Assembly (NCBI RefSeq): GCF_014650595.1
Contig: NZ_BMVG01000006.1
Span: 310,001 to 374,000 of the forward strand
Source of the DNA: Streptomyces alanosinicus
GTDB lineage: Bacteria > Actinomycetota > Actinomycetes > Streptomycetales > Streptomycetaceae
Direction of reading: 5' to 3'
DNA: 64,000 nucleotides
Both the position numbers and the translations under genes were made by a program. The notes below the pieces were generated by a model. That model saw only the letters and a list, made by a program, of their open reading frames with translations, was not told the DNA's origin and made no database searches. This document shows positions 9,431 through 19,014 of the stretch, one piece after another; position 1 is the first letter of the stretch, and every line of letters starts with the position of its first letter.

Positions 9431-9444
9431 ACCGAACGATCGGT
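9431..9444. promoter_or_regulatory. PaaR-type operator between paaN and paaH
   Basis: ACCGAACGATCGGT fits ACCGNNCGNNCGGT exactly. It is 91 bases upstream of the paaN start and 57 bases upstream of the paaH start, so one site could control both directions. Because paaR lies at the end of the paaH operon, the arrangement would give autoregulation. Confidence 0.75.
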
Positions 9445-9468
9445 CGGGACAAGGGGGCCTGCCGCATC

Positions 9469-9477
9469 TGTGGACAA
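9469..9477 (-). promoter_or_regulatory. DnaA-box word (TTGTCCACA)
   Basis: A perfect DnaA-box word on the minus strand, 24 bases after the PaaR-type operator and 24 bases before the paaH start. It could affect paaH expression if DnaA binds here. Confidence 0.4.
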
Positions 9478-9500
9478 CGTCGTGCGGGAGGATCGCGCAC

Positions 9501-11015
9501 ATGACAGCACTCGACCTCAGCAGCCCCGTGGCCGTCGTCGGCACCGGCACCATGGGCCAGGGCATCGCCCAGGTCGCGCTCGTCGCCGGCCACCCGGTGC
9601 GGCTGTACGACGCCGTCGCCGGGCGCGCCCGGGACGCGGCCGCGGCGATCGGCGCCCGCCTCGACCGGCTCGTGGAGAAGAACAAGCTCGCCGCCGCCGA
9701 CCGGGACACCGCCCGCGCCCGGCTCCGGCCCGCGGAGAGCCTCACCGAGCTGGCGGACTGCGGGCTGGTCGTCGAGGCCGCCCTGGAGCGGCTGGACGTC
9801 AAACAGCAGCTCTTCGGCGAACTGGAGGAGATCGTCGCCGAGGACTGCCTGCTCGCCACGAACACCTCCTCGCTCTCGGTGACGGCCATCGCCGGCGGCC
9901 TGCGCCATCCCGGCCGCCTCGTGGGCCTGCACTTCTTCAATCCGGCCCCGCTGCTGCCGCTGGTCGAGGTCGTCTCCGGGTTCGCCACCGACGTCTCGTC
10001 CGCCACGCGCGCGTACGAGACCGCCCGTGCCTGGGGCAAGACCCCGGTGGCCTGCGCCGACACCCCGGGTTTCATCGTCAACCGGATCGCCCGGCCCTTC
10101 TACGCCGAGGCGTTCGCGGTCTACGAGGCCCAGGCCGCCGACCCGGCCACCATCGACGCGGTCCTGCGCGAGTCCGGCGGCTTCCGGATGGGCGCCTTCG
10201 AACTGACCGACCTGATCGGGCAGGACGTCAACGAGTCGGTGACCCACTCCGTGTGGCAGTCCTTCTTCCAGGACGTGCGCTTCACCCCGTCCCTGGCCCA
10301 GCGCCGGCTGGTGGAGTCCGGCCGCCTCGGCCGCAAGACCGGGCACGGCTGGTACGACCACGCCGCCGACGCCGAGCGACCCGAACCCCACACCGCCGAC
10401 AAGGAGCAGCCGCCCGCCTACGTCGTCGCCGAGGGCGGCCTCGGCCCCGCGGCCGAGCTGCTCGCGCTGATCCGCGAGGCGGGCATCCAGGTCCGCGAGG
10501 AGGACGAGGACAACGGCACCCGCCTGGTGCTGCCCAGCGGCGGCCAGCTGGTCCTCGCCGACGGCCAGACCTGTGTGGAGTTCAAGGACGTCGTCTACCT
10601 CGACCTCGCCCTGGACTACCGCGCGGCCACCCGCGTGGCCCTGTCCGCCTGCCACGAGACCTCGCCGCGGACCCTCGCCGAGGCCATCGGCCTGTTCCAG
10701 GCGCTCGGCAAGGACGTCAGCGTCATCGGCGACGTCCCCGGCATGATCGTCGCGCGCACGGTCGCCCGGATCATCGACCTCGCCCATGACGCCGTCGCCA
10801 AGGGCGTCGCCACCGAGGAGGACATCGACACCGCCATGCGCCTCGGGGTGAACTACCCGCTCGGCCCCTTCGAGTGGGACCGCAGGCTCGGCCGCGAGTT
10901 CGCCTTCGACGTCCTGGACGAGATGCACGAGCGCGACCCCTCCGGACGCTACGCCCCCTCCCTCGCGCTCTACCGCCACGCGTACGCCATCGACAAGCGG
11001 GAGAGCACCCCATGA
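9501..11015 (+). CDS. paaH: 3-hydroxyacyl-CoA dehydrogenase PaaH
   Basis: This 504-residue NAD-dependent enzyme oxidises 3-hydroxyadipyl-CoA to 3-oxoadipyl-CoA in the lower phenylacetate pathway. The N-terminal Rossmann motif is VAVVGTGTMGQGIAQVALVAGH, followed by the family stretch LHFFNPAPLLPLVEVV. Two C-terminal 3HCDH domains follow, with DTPGFIVNRIARPFYAEA and DVPGMIVARTVARIIDLA. The length is that of the two-lobed PaaH/PaaC type (about 500 residues), not FadB. GGAGGA lies 8 bases upstream of the ATG. It overlaps paaR by ATGA. Confidence 0.93.
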   Translation: MTALDLSSPVAVVGTGTMGQGIAQVALVAGHPVRLYDAVAGRARDAAAAIGARLDRLVEKNKLAAADRDTARARLRPAESLTELADCGLVVEAALERLDVKQQLFGELEEIVAEDCLLATNTSSLSVTAIAGGLRHPGRLVGLHFFNPAPLLPLVEVVSGFATDVSSATRAYETARAWGKTPVACADTPGFIVNRIARPFYAEAFAVYEAQAADPATIDAVLRESGGFRMGAFELTDLIGQDVNESVTHSVWQSFFQDVRFTPSLAQRRLVESGRLGRKTGHGWYDHAADAERPEPHTADKEQPPAYVVAEGGLGPAAELLALIREAGIQVREEDEDNGTRLVLPSGGQLVLADGQTCVEFKDVVYLDLALDYRAATRVALSACHETSPRTLAEAIGLFQALGKDVSVIGDVPGMIVARTVARIIDLAHDAVAKGVATEEDIDTAMRLGVNYPLGPFEWDRRLGREFAFDVLDEMHERDPSGRYAPSLALYRHAYAIDKRESTP

Positions 11016-11599
11016 CCACGGTCAAGCGCGACACGTACACGCCCGAGACGCTGCTCTCCGTGGCCGTCCAAGTCTTCAACGAACGCGGGTACGACGGCAC
11101 GTCCATGGAGCACCTGTCCAAGGCGGCCGGGATCTCCAAGTCGTCGATCTACCACCACGTCAGCGGCAAGGAGGAACTGCTGCGCCGGGCCGTCAGCCGC
11201 GCCCTGGACGGCCTGTTCGCCATCCTGGACGAGGAGCACGCACGCGTGGGGCGGTCCGTCGACCGGCTGGAGCACGTCGTACGGCGCATGGTCGAGGTGC
11301 TCATAGGCGACCTGCCGTATGTGACGCTGCTGCTGCGCGTGCGCGGCAACACCGAGACCGAGCGGTGGGCGCTGGAGCGGCGGCGCGACTTCGACCACCG
11401 GGTCGCGGAACTGCTGAAGGCCGCGGCGGCCGACGGGGACGTCCGCGGCGATGTGGAGGTCCGCCTGGCCACCCGGCTGGTCTTCGGCATGATCAACTCG
11501 ATCGTGGAGTGGTACCGGCCCGACGCGCGCGGTGCCAGCGACCGCGAGGTGGCGGACGCGGTGGTCCGCCTGGTCTTCGCGGGCCTGCGCCGGGACTGA
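11012..11599 (+). CDS. paaR: TetR/AcrR-family regulator, probable PaaR
   Basis: A 195-residue TetR protein with an N-terminal helix-turn-helix (TSMEHLSKAAGISKSSIYHHVSGKEELL, about residues 30-57) and a C-terminal ligand domain. It is translationally coupled to paaH through an ATGA overlap. In other actinobacteria PaaR represses paa genes and is released by phenylacetyl-CoA. The three ACCG-N6-CGGT palindromes in this window are plausible targets. The name is inferred from position and operators, since the TetR ligand domain itself does not show what it binds. Confidence 0.8.
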   Translation: MTTVKRDTYTPETLLSVAVQVFNERGYDGTSMEHLSKAAGISKSSIYHHVSGKEELLRRAVSRALDGLFAILDEEHARVGRSVDRLEHVVRRMVEVLIGDLPYVTLLLRVRGNTETERWALERRRDFDHRVAELLKAAAADGDVRGDVEVRLATRLVFGMINSIVEWYRPDARGASDREVADAVVRLVFAGLRRD

Positions 11600-11654
11600 C
11601 GTCAGGCCGGGGGGCAGACCTCCGGCACGCCTTCGACGCCTCCCGTCAAGCCTG

Positions 11655-11705
11655 TTACGCCTCCGGATGCCCTTTACGCCTCCGGCACGCCTTTTACGCC
11701 TCCGG
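11655..11705 (-). repeat. Three copies of the regulator's stop-codon segment (CCGGAGGCGTAA)
   Basis: On the minus strand CCGGAGGCGTAA occurs three times at 19-20 base spacing. The first copy encodes the last residues and stop of the Lrp gene, and the other two lie just after it. Each copy keeps the TAA in phase with its own unit, so this looks like tandem duplication of the gene's 3' end. Confidence 0.7.
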
Positions 11706-12194
11706 CTCCAGGTCCTCCTCCTCGAACACCAGCAGCGTGCGGGTGCTGAGCACCTCGGGGATCGCCTGGAGCCGCGTGAGCACCAGCTCGCGCAGTGCCC
11801 TGTTGTCGGGTGTGTGCACCAGCAGCAGCACATCGAAGTCGCCGCCCACGAGAGCGATGTGGGAGGCGCCGGGCAACTGCCTGAGCTGCTCGTGGACCGT
11901 GCGCCAGGTGTTCTGGACGATCTTCAGGGTGACGTAGGCCGACGTGCCGTGCCCCGCCCGCTCGTGGTCCACGCGCGCGCTGAAGCCGCGGATGACGCCG
12001 TCCTCGACGAGCCGGTTGATGCGCGCGTAGGCATTGGCGCGCGAGACATGGACGCGCTCGGCGACGGATCGTATCGAGGCGCGGCCGTCCGACTGCAAGA
12101 TCTTCAGGATGTCCTGGTCGATGGCGTCCAGCGGACGCGGCGGCGGCAGCGGGATGCCGTCCTGCGGTCTGTCGGCCATTTGTTCAGATGCCAT
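11694..12194 (-). CDS. Lrp/AsnC-family regulator divergent from bkdABC
   Basis: A 166-residue feast/famine regulator. The N-terminal helix-turn-helix is LDAIDQDILKILQSDGRASIRSVAERVHVSRANAYARINRL, and the RAM ligand domain includes LPGASHIALVGGDFDVLLLVHTPD. ATG 12194 is chosen because it gives the family's usual length and has GGAGGG upstream; the frame remains open further but without family similarity. It is divergent from the first bkd operon, as the Lrp-type activator BkdR is in Pseudomonas, so control by branched-chain amino acids is likely. A perfect 12-base inverted repeat lies 40 bases upstream. Confidence 0.88.
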   Translation of the reverse strand: MASEQMADRPQDGIPLPPPRPLDAIDQDILKILQSDGRASIRSVAERVHVSRANAYARINRLVEDGVIRGFSARVDHERAGHGTSAYVTLKIVQNTWRTVHEQLRQLPGASHIALVGGDFDVLLLVHTPDNRALRELVLTRLQAIPEVLSTRTLLVFEEEDLEPEA

Positions 12195-12233
12195 TGCCCT
12201 CCGCTCTCTCGCCGTGGACGTCCTGCGTTCATT

Positions 12234-12267
12234 CCAGGCTGTGGAGAACCGTTTGTCCACAGCCTGG
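12234..12267. promoter_or_regulatory. Perfect 12-base inverted repeat in the Lrp-bkd intergenic region
   Basis: CCAGGCTGTGGA and TCCACAGCCTGG are separated by 10 bases. The right arm overlaps a DnaA-box word TTGTCCACA (12253-12261). It lies upstream of both divergent genes and fits an operator, perhaps for the Lrp protein. It could form a hairpin but has no following T-run. Confidence 0.55.
12253..12261 (+). promoter_or_regulatory. DnaA-box word (TTGTCCACA)
   Basis: A perfect DnaA-box word embedded in the right arm of the inverted repeat and 35 bases before the PaaR-like palindrome. Confidence 0.4.
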
Positions 12268-12295
12268 AGGGGCCTGTAGCCAAAATGTGCCGACG

Positions 12296-12309
12296 ACCGA
12301 ACAATCGGT
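12296..12309. promoter_or_regulatory. PaaR-like operator upstream of bkdA
   Basis: ACCGAACAATCGGT differs by one central base from the paaN/paaH operator (ACCGAACGATCGGT). It is 60 bases before bkdA, similar to the 42- and 57-base distances at paaA and paaH. This suggests that the branched-chain keto-acid dehydrogenase operon may share the PaaR regulator. Confidence 0.6.
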
Positions 12310-12369
12310 TGGTGAGGCGCCTCACAGCCGACGCGCCTCCCGTAGCCGCTCCCACGAGGAGGTGCCGTC

Positions 12370-13520
12370 ATGACGGTCATGGAGCAGCGGGGCGCGTACC
12401 GGCCTTCGCCGCCGCCCGCCTGGCAGCCCCGTATGGACCCCGCGCCGCTGCTGCCCGACGCCGAGCCCTACCGCGTCCTCGGTACGGAGGCGGCCGCCAA
12501 GGCCGACCCGGACCTGCTGCGCCGGCTCTACGCCCAGCTGGTGCGCGGCCGCCGCTACAACACACAGGCCACCGCGCTCACCAAGCAGGGCCGCCTCGCC
12601 GTCTACCCCTCCAGCACCGGCCAGGAGGCCTGTGAGGTCGCCGCCGCCCTCGCGCTGGAGGACCGCGACTGGCTCTTCCCCAGCTACCGCGACACCCTCG
12701 CCGTCGTCGCCCGGGGCGTGGACCCCGTCGAGGCGCTCACCCTGCTGCGCGGCGACTGGCACACCGGTTATGACCCGCACACCCACCGCGTGGCCCCCCT
12801 CTCCACCCCCCTGGCCACCCAGCTGCCGCACGCCGTCGGCCTCGCACACGCCGCCCGCCTCAAGGGCGACGACGTGGTAGCGCTCGCCCTCGTCGGCGAC
12901 GGCGGCACCAGCGAGGGTGACTTCCACGAGGCGCTGAACTTCGCCGCCGTCTGGCAGGCACCCGTCGTCTTCCTCGTGCAGAACAACGGCTTCGCGATCT
13001 CCGTCCCGCTCGCCAAGCAGACCGCCGCGCCCTCCCTGGCCCACAAGGCCGTCGGATACGGCATGCCGGGCCGCCTGGTCGACGGCAACGACGCGGCGGC
13101 CGTGCACGAGGTCCTCAGCGACGCCGTACGCCACGCGCGCGCGGGCGGCGGCCCGACCCTGGTGGAAGCGGTGACCTACCGGATCGACGCCCACACCAAC
13201 GCCGACGACGCCACCCGCTACCGCGGCGACGCGGAGATCGAGACCTGGCGTGCGCACGACCCCCTCCAACTGTTGGAGGGGGAGCTGACCGCCCGCGGAC
13301 TGCTCGACGAGGCCGGCATCGAGGCCGCCCGGCAGGACGCCGAGGAGATGGCCGCCGACCTGCGCAGTCGTATGAACCGGGATCCCGAACTCGACCCCAT
13401 GTCCCTCTTCGACCACGTCTACGCCGAGACCACCGCGCAACTGCGCGAACAGCGCGCCCTGCTCAGGGCCGAACTGGAAGCCGAGCAGGAGCAGCACGGC
13501 GAGCGGGAAGGCGGTGCCCG

Positions 13521-13524
<4 letters not shown>
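12370..13524 (+). CDS. bkdA: Branched-chain 2-oxo acid dehydrogenase E1 alpha (operon 1)
   Basis: A 384-residue thiamine-diphosphate-binding alpha subunit of the E1 component, which decarboxylates the 2-keto acids of valine, leucine and isoleucine. The TPP motif runs from GDGGTSEGDFHEAL to VQNN, and the phosphorylation-loop-like ITYRIDAHTNADDATRYR counterpart (YRIDAHTNADD) is present. GAGGAGGTG precedes ATG 12370. It overlaps bkdB by ATGA. The product acyl-CoAs prime branched fatty acids and polyketides in Streptomyces. Confidence 0.93.
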
Positions 13525-14524
<1,000 letters not shown>

Positions 14525-14525
<1 letters not shown>

Positions 14526-15931
14526 TGGCACAGGTGCTGGAGTTCAAGCTGCCCGACCTCGGCGAGGGTCTCACCGAGGCGGAGATCGTCCGCTGGCTGG
14601 TCGAGGTCGGTGACGTCGTCGCTGTCGACCAGCCGGTCGTCGAGGTCGAGACGGCCAAGGCGATGGTCGAGGTGCCCTGCCCCTACGGCGGTGTCGTCAC
14701 CGCGCGCTTCGGCGAGGAGGGCACCGAACTGCCGGTCGGCGCACCACTGCTGACGGTGGCTGTCGGCGAGTCGGCGGCGGAGCCGGAGGGTTCCGGTAAC
14801 GTCCTGGTCGGCTACGGCACCTCCGAGGCGCCGGCACGCCGCCGCCGGGTGCGGTCGGCCGCCGCCGCGAACGGGCAGGCGAAGTCCGCGCCCGCGCCCT
14901 CCGCGGCCGCGCCCTCCGCGCCCGCGCCCTCCGCGCCTGCGGCACCCGCCCCCGAACCCGTCCCTGTTTCCTCCGCGCCCGCACCCGCTCCCGAGGCCCT
15001 GCGCTGCGAAGGCCCGGTTCCCGTGATCTCCCCGCTGGTGCGCAAGCTCGCCCGTGAGGGCGGTGTGGACCTGCGGCAGCTGGCGGGGTCGGGCCCGGAC
15101 GGGCTGATCCTGCGTGGGGACGTCGAGGACGTCCTGCGGGCGGCCAAGGCGGCGCCCGGCAGCCGTACGGCCGGGGCGCCCGGCGCGGCGGCCTCCGCCG
15201 TCCCCACCCCGCCCGCGCCCGCCTCGTCGGCCCCGCGTGCCGCGGGCATCCGCGTCCCCCTCAAGGGCGTGCGCGGTGCCGTCGCCGACAAGCTCTCCCG
15301 CAGTCGTCGGGAGATCCCGGACGCCACCTGCTGGGTCGACGCCGACGCGACGGAACTCATGCGCGCGCGTGCCGCGCTGAACGCGGGCGGGGGACCGAAG
15401 ATCTCCGTCCTCGCGCTGTTCGCGCGCATCTGCACGGCCGCGCTCGCCCGGTTCCCCGAGCTGAACTCGTATGTCGACCTCGATGCCCGCGAGGTCGTCC
15501 AGCTCGACCACGTCCACCTCGGGTTCGCGGCGCAGACCGAGCGCGGGCTCGTCGTGCCGGTCGTCAGGGACGCCCACGCGCGTGACGCCGAGTCGCTGAC
15601 CGCCGAGTTCGCCCGGCTCACCGAGGCCGCCCGCACCGGATCACTGACCCCCGGGGAACTCACCGGCGGGACCTTCACGTTGAACAACTACGGGGTCTTC
15701 GGCGTCGACGGCTCCACCCCGATCATCAACCACCCCGAGGCCGCCATGCTCGGCGTGGGGCGGATCATCCCCAAACCATGGGTGCACGAAAGCGAGCTGG
15801 CGGTCCGTCAGGTGGTCCAGCTCTCGCTCACCTTCGATCACCGGGTCTGCGACGGCGGCACGGCCGGCGGCTTCCTACGGTACGTGGCGGACTGCGTGGA
15901 GCAGCCCGTGGTGCTCCTGCGCACGCTCTGA
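14525..15931 (+). CDS. bkdC: Branched-chain 2-oxo acid dehydrogenase E2, dihydrolipoyl acyltransferase (operon 1)
   Basis: This 468-residue core subunit carries an N-terminal lipoyl domain with the modified lysine in VETAKAM (Lys45). An alanine/proline-rich flexible linker rich in SAPAP repeats follows, then a peripheral-subunit-binding domain (SPLVRKLAREGGVDLRQL, about residues 168-185). The C-terminal catalytic domain contains the active-site SLTFDHRVCDGG. ATG 14525 overlaps the stop of bkdB. No E3 gene is present here, so the shared lipoamide dehydrogenase must be encoded elsewhere. Confidence 0.94.
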
Positions 15932-16001
15932 CGCCCCCGGGGCCCGGACGGAGGGCCCCACGGGCGGATACAAGCAGGGCCGCCCGGGACATACTCGGGG
16001 G

Positions 16002-16913
16002 GTGAGCGACAACACCCCCGAGACCTTCGGGACGCCTGTGCCGTACGACGCCGTCGTGCTGGCCGGCGGCGCCGCCCGGCGGCTCGGCGGGGCCGACAAA
16101 CCCGGTCTGCGGGTCGGCGGCCGGGCGCTCATCGACCGGGTCCTCGCGGCCTGCGCGGGCGCCGGCACAACCGTCGTCGTGGCCGCCCGGCGGCCCACCG
16201 CGCGGCCGGTGCGCTGGGCGCGTGAGGAGCCGCCCGGCGCCGGACCGGTCGCCGCGCTGGAGGCCGGCCTGCGGCTCACCACCGCCGAGCACGCCGTCGT
16301 CCTCTCCGCCGACCTGCCCTTCCTCCGACCGGCCACGCTGCGGCACCTGTTGACCGTCCTGGGCGAGACCGGAGCCGATGGCGCGCTGCTCACCGACGCC
16401 GACGGCCGCGACCAGCCGCTCGTGGCCGCCTATCGCACCGCCGCGCTCCGCCGCGAGCTGGCCGCCCTCGCCACCGGGCCCGACGGCCTGACCGGACTGC
16501 CCCTGCGCCGGCTGACCGGGGCCCTCCGCCTCACCCGCGTCCCGGACCCGCTCGCGTCCTTCGACTGCGACACCTGGGACGACCTCGTCAACGCCAGGGC
16601 ACGCATCAGGGAGCATGGGCACGTGTTGGATGAATGGATCTCCGCAGTCAAGAACGAGCTGGACATCGACCTGGATGTTGACACCGGCACCCTGCTCGAC
16701 CTGGCCCGTGACGCCGCGCACGGCGTGGCCCGGCCCGCCGCCCCGCTGACCACCTTCCTCGTCGGCTATGCCGCGGCCCAGGGCAAGGGCGGCCCTGAGG
16801 CGGTCGCCGAGGCGGCCCGCAAGGCGGCCGCGCTCGCGCTGCGCTGGGAGGAAGAGAACAACGCGGGCGGGAGAGACGGCGGCACGGGCCCGAGCGCCCC
16901 GGACGCCGGATGA
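16002..16913 (+). CDS. MobA-like nucleotidyltransferase fused to a DUF6457 domain
   Basis: A 303-residue fusion. Residues 1 to about 200 form a molybdenum-cofactor guanylyl- or cytidylyltransferase-like domain with the NTP loop VVLAGGAARRLGGADKP and the metal-binding LSADLPFLRP. Residues from about 208 form a DUF6457 helical domain starting LDEWISAVKNELDIDLDVD. GTG 16002 follows a GGGG tract. The gene overlaps moeA by ATGA, which supports a role in molybdenum-cofactor maturation. Which nucleotide it transfers is not known. Confidence 0.87.
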   Translation: MSDNTPETFGTPVPYDAVVLAGGAARRLGGADKPGLRVGGRALIDRVLAACAGAGTTVVVAARRPTARPVRWAREEPPGAGPVAALEAGLRLTTAEHAVVLSADLPFLRPATLRHLLTVLGETGADGALLTDADGRDQPLVAAYRTAALRRELAALATGPDGLTGLPLRRLTGALRLTRVPDPLASFDCDTWDDLVNARARIREHGHVLDEWISAVKNELDIDLDVDTGTLLDLARDAAHGVARPAAPLTTFLVGYAAAQGKGGPEAVAEAARKAAALALRWEEENNAGGRDGGTGPSAPDAG

Positions 16914-18259
16914 CGGCCCCTGGAACGCGGGCCGGGGCGCCCGCCGAGGACAGCGACGACCTTGATGTCGAGGAGGCCCTGGCCCTGGTGAGGGAAGCCA
17001 AGGACGACCCCACGGGCCAGGTGCCCGCACCGGCGCCCGGAGCGCACGGCGAGGGACACCGGGCCATCCCCTGGCGCCAGGCCCGCGAGATCGCCGCCCG
17101 TGCCGGGCGCGCCCGAGTCCGGCGCGCCCCCGTCACCGTGCCGCTCGGCGACGCTCTCGGCCTTGTCCTGGCCGCCCCTCTGGAGGCGCTCACCGACCTG
17201 CCCCCCTTCGACACCTCGGCGATGGACGGCTGGGCGGTCGCCGGGCCCGGCCCCTGGGACGTACGGGACGAGGGGGTGCTCGCCGGGCACGCGCAGCCGG
17301 AGCCGCTCACCGACGGTGAGGCGGTGCGGATCGCGACCGGCGCCCGGATCCCCGCCGACACCACCGCGGTGCTGCGCAGCGAGCACGGACGCACCGACAC
17401 TCAGGGCCGGCTCCACGCCGGACGGGAGCTGGCGCACGGCCAGGACATCCGCCCGCGCGCCCAGGAGTGCCGCAGCGGTGACCAGTTGCTGCCCGTCGGC
17501 ACCGTGGTCACCCCCGCCGTCCTGGGCCTGGCCGCAGCGGCCGGATACGACTCCGTCACCGCCGTACCGCGTCCCCGTGCCGAAGTCCTCGTCCTCGGCG
17601 ATGAATTGCTGACCGAGGGCCTGCCGCGCGACGGGCTGATCCGGGACGCGCTCGGCCCCATGCTGCCGCCCTGGCTGCGCGCGCTCGGTGCCGAGGTTGT
17701 CGCCGTGCGCCGGATCGGCGACGACGCCGCGGCCCTGCAGCGGGCCATCACCGGCTCCTCGGCCGATCTCGTCGTCACCACCGGCGGCACCGCCGGGGGA
17801 CCCGTCGACCATGTCCATCCCGTCCTGGAACGCATCGGCGCCGAACTGCTCGTCGACGGCGTCAAGGTGCGCCCCGGCCACCCCATGGTGCTGGCCCGCA
17901 CCGAGGAGGGCCGGCATCTCGTCGGCCTGCCCGGCAACCCCCTCGCGGCCGTCTCCGGCCTGCTCACGCTCGCCGAGCCGCTGCTGCGCACCCTGGCCGC
18001 CCACCCGGCCCCCGAGCCGTACACGCTGCCGCTCACGGAGGCGGTGCACGGGCATCCGTACGACACCCGGCTCGTCCCGGTGGTGCTGCGCGGCGATCGC
18101 GCCGCGCCGCTGCACTACAACGGTCCGGCCATGCTCCGCGGTATCGCGGCCGCCGACGCACTCGCCGTCGTACCGCCCGGCGGGGCCCGGCAGGGTGAGG
18201 AAACAGAGCTGCTGGACCTGCCGTGGGCGGCTGCCGGGATCGAGGTGTGTTTCACGTGA
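16910..18259 (+). CDS. moeA: Molybdopterin molybdenumtransferase MoeA
   Basis: A 449-residue MoeA. It inserts molybdate into adenylated molybdopterin. Family features are LPPFDTSAMDGWAV, the central VTTGGTAGGPVDHV (MoCF motif) and GVKVRPGHPMVLA followed by LPGNPLAAV. The first 45 residues are an extra acidic extension. Its last codons (CFT and stop) lie within a perfect parS site shared with the start of the next gene. Confidence 0.93.
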   Translation: MTAPGTRAGAPAEDSDDLDVEEALALVREAKDDPTGQVPAPAPGAHGEGHRAIPWRQAREIAARAGRARVRRAPVTVPLGDALGLVLAAPLEALTDLPPFDTSAMDGWAVAGPGPWDVRDEGVLAGHAQPEPLTDGEAVRIATGARIPADTTAVLRSEHGRTDTQGRLHAGRELAHGQDIRPRAQECRSGDQLLPVGTVVTPAVLGLAAAAGYDSVTAVPRPRAEVLVLGDELLTEGLPRDGLIRDALGPMLPPWLRALGAEVVAVRRIGDDAAALQRAITGSSADLVVTTGGTAGGPVDHVHPVLERIGAELLVDGVKVRPGHPMVLARTEEGRHLVGLPGNPLAAVSGLLTLAEPLLRTLAAHPAPEPYTLPLTEAVHGHPYDTRLVPVVLRGDRAAPLHYNGPAMLRGIAAADALAVVPPGGARQGEETELLDLPWAAAGIEVCFT

Positions 18260-18262
18260 AAC
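18249..18262. promoter_or_regulatory. parS: parS centromere site (GTTTCACGTGAAAC)
   Basis: A perfect 14-base palindrome identical to the Streptomyces parS consensus bound by ParB. It overlaps the last codons of moeA and the GTG start of the potassium-channel gene, so it is constrained by coding in two frames. S. coelicolor parS sites cluster around oriC, which supports an origin-proximal location for this window. Confidence 0.85.
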
Positions 18263-18780
18263 TTCCGGGCCATGACGCCATCGCCCGGCAGCCCGGCGAT
18301 CATCTGGTGACCCATCGGGTGAGACTCCCGACGAAAGTGGTGGACCGCCCGATCCGTCAGGTCGTCAAACGGCTCCTCATGGCCCTGCTCGTGCTGGTCG
18401 CCACCGCGCTGGTCGTCTACGCCGACCGCGACGGCTACCACGACAACGCCAACGACTCGGTCGATCTGCTCGACGCCTTCTACTACGCCACCGTGACGCT
18501 CTCCACCACCGGATACGGCGATATCACCCCGGTCAGCGACGGCGCCCGGCTCACCAACATCTTCGTCATCACGCCCCTGCGCGTGCTGTTCCTGATCATC
18601 CTGGTCGGCACCACGCTGGAAGTCCTCACCGAACGCACCCGGGACGAATGGCGCCTGAACCGCTGGAGTCAACGGTTTGCTAGATGCGCCACAACCGCAA
18701 CAAGGGGTACGTCGTGGCTGGGGCGGTCGGCTCTGCTGGGCGGGACCCGCACCGCAGGCGGCTGCCTGTCCTTCGACTGA
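18256..18780 (+). pseudogene. Potassium channel, pore half, cut by the integrated element
   Basis: The host part (18256-18668) encodes about 137 residues: a basic cytoplasmic N-terminus, a first transmembrane helix (LLMALLVLVATALVVYA), the pore helix with selectivity filter TLSTTGYGD (TTGYGD at residues 84-89) and the second helix ITPLRVLFLIILVGTT. The gene then crosses attL after RLNRW and reads about 38 residues of element-encoded sequence before a stop at 18780. The missing RCK/TrkA domain is at 30039-30723. The truncated pore could still insert in the membrane but has lost its gating domain. GTG 18256 overlaps the moeA stop (GTGA). Confidence 0.9.
18661..18668 (+). repeat. attL: attL core (CGCTGGAG)
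   Basis: This 8-base direct repeat is shared with 30031-30038. Joining the sequence up to 18668 to that from 30039 restores an open channel frame reading RLNRWRSTLRDH, which identifies this as the left recombination junction of the serine integrase. Confidence 0.85.
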
Positions 18781-19014
18781 GAAGCGGAAAGATTGCCACG
18801 GAGAGTAGTCGGACTGCTTAGACCCGAGGTGACGAGAGAAACAGGCAAATGCAGTGCGAACATTTTTTCGATGAGAAGAACACTCTTTCGAGATTAGGGT
18901 GAGCCGATTGGCCGACTTCCAGTGACGGCTACCTGCGGCATATGCCCAGGCTTGTTGCGTGGTCGACGTGACCGCAAGCACCCAGTGCACGACAAGCAAG
19001 AGGAGACCGTCTCG

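Noticed and set aside
7745..10789. A 1014-codon open frame antisense to paaN and running into paaH
   Set aside because: It is a frame shadow caused by high G+C; its translation is low-complexity and paaN/paaH on the other frames are clearly real.
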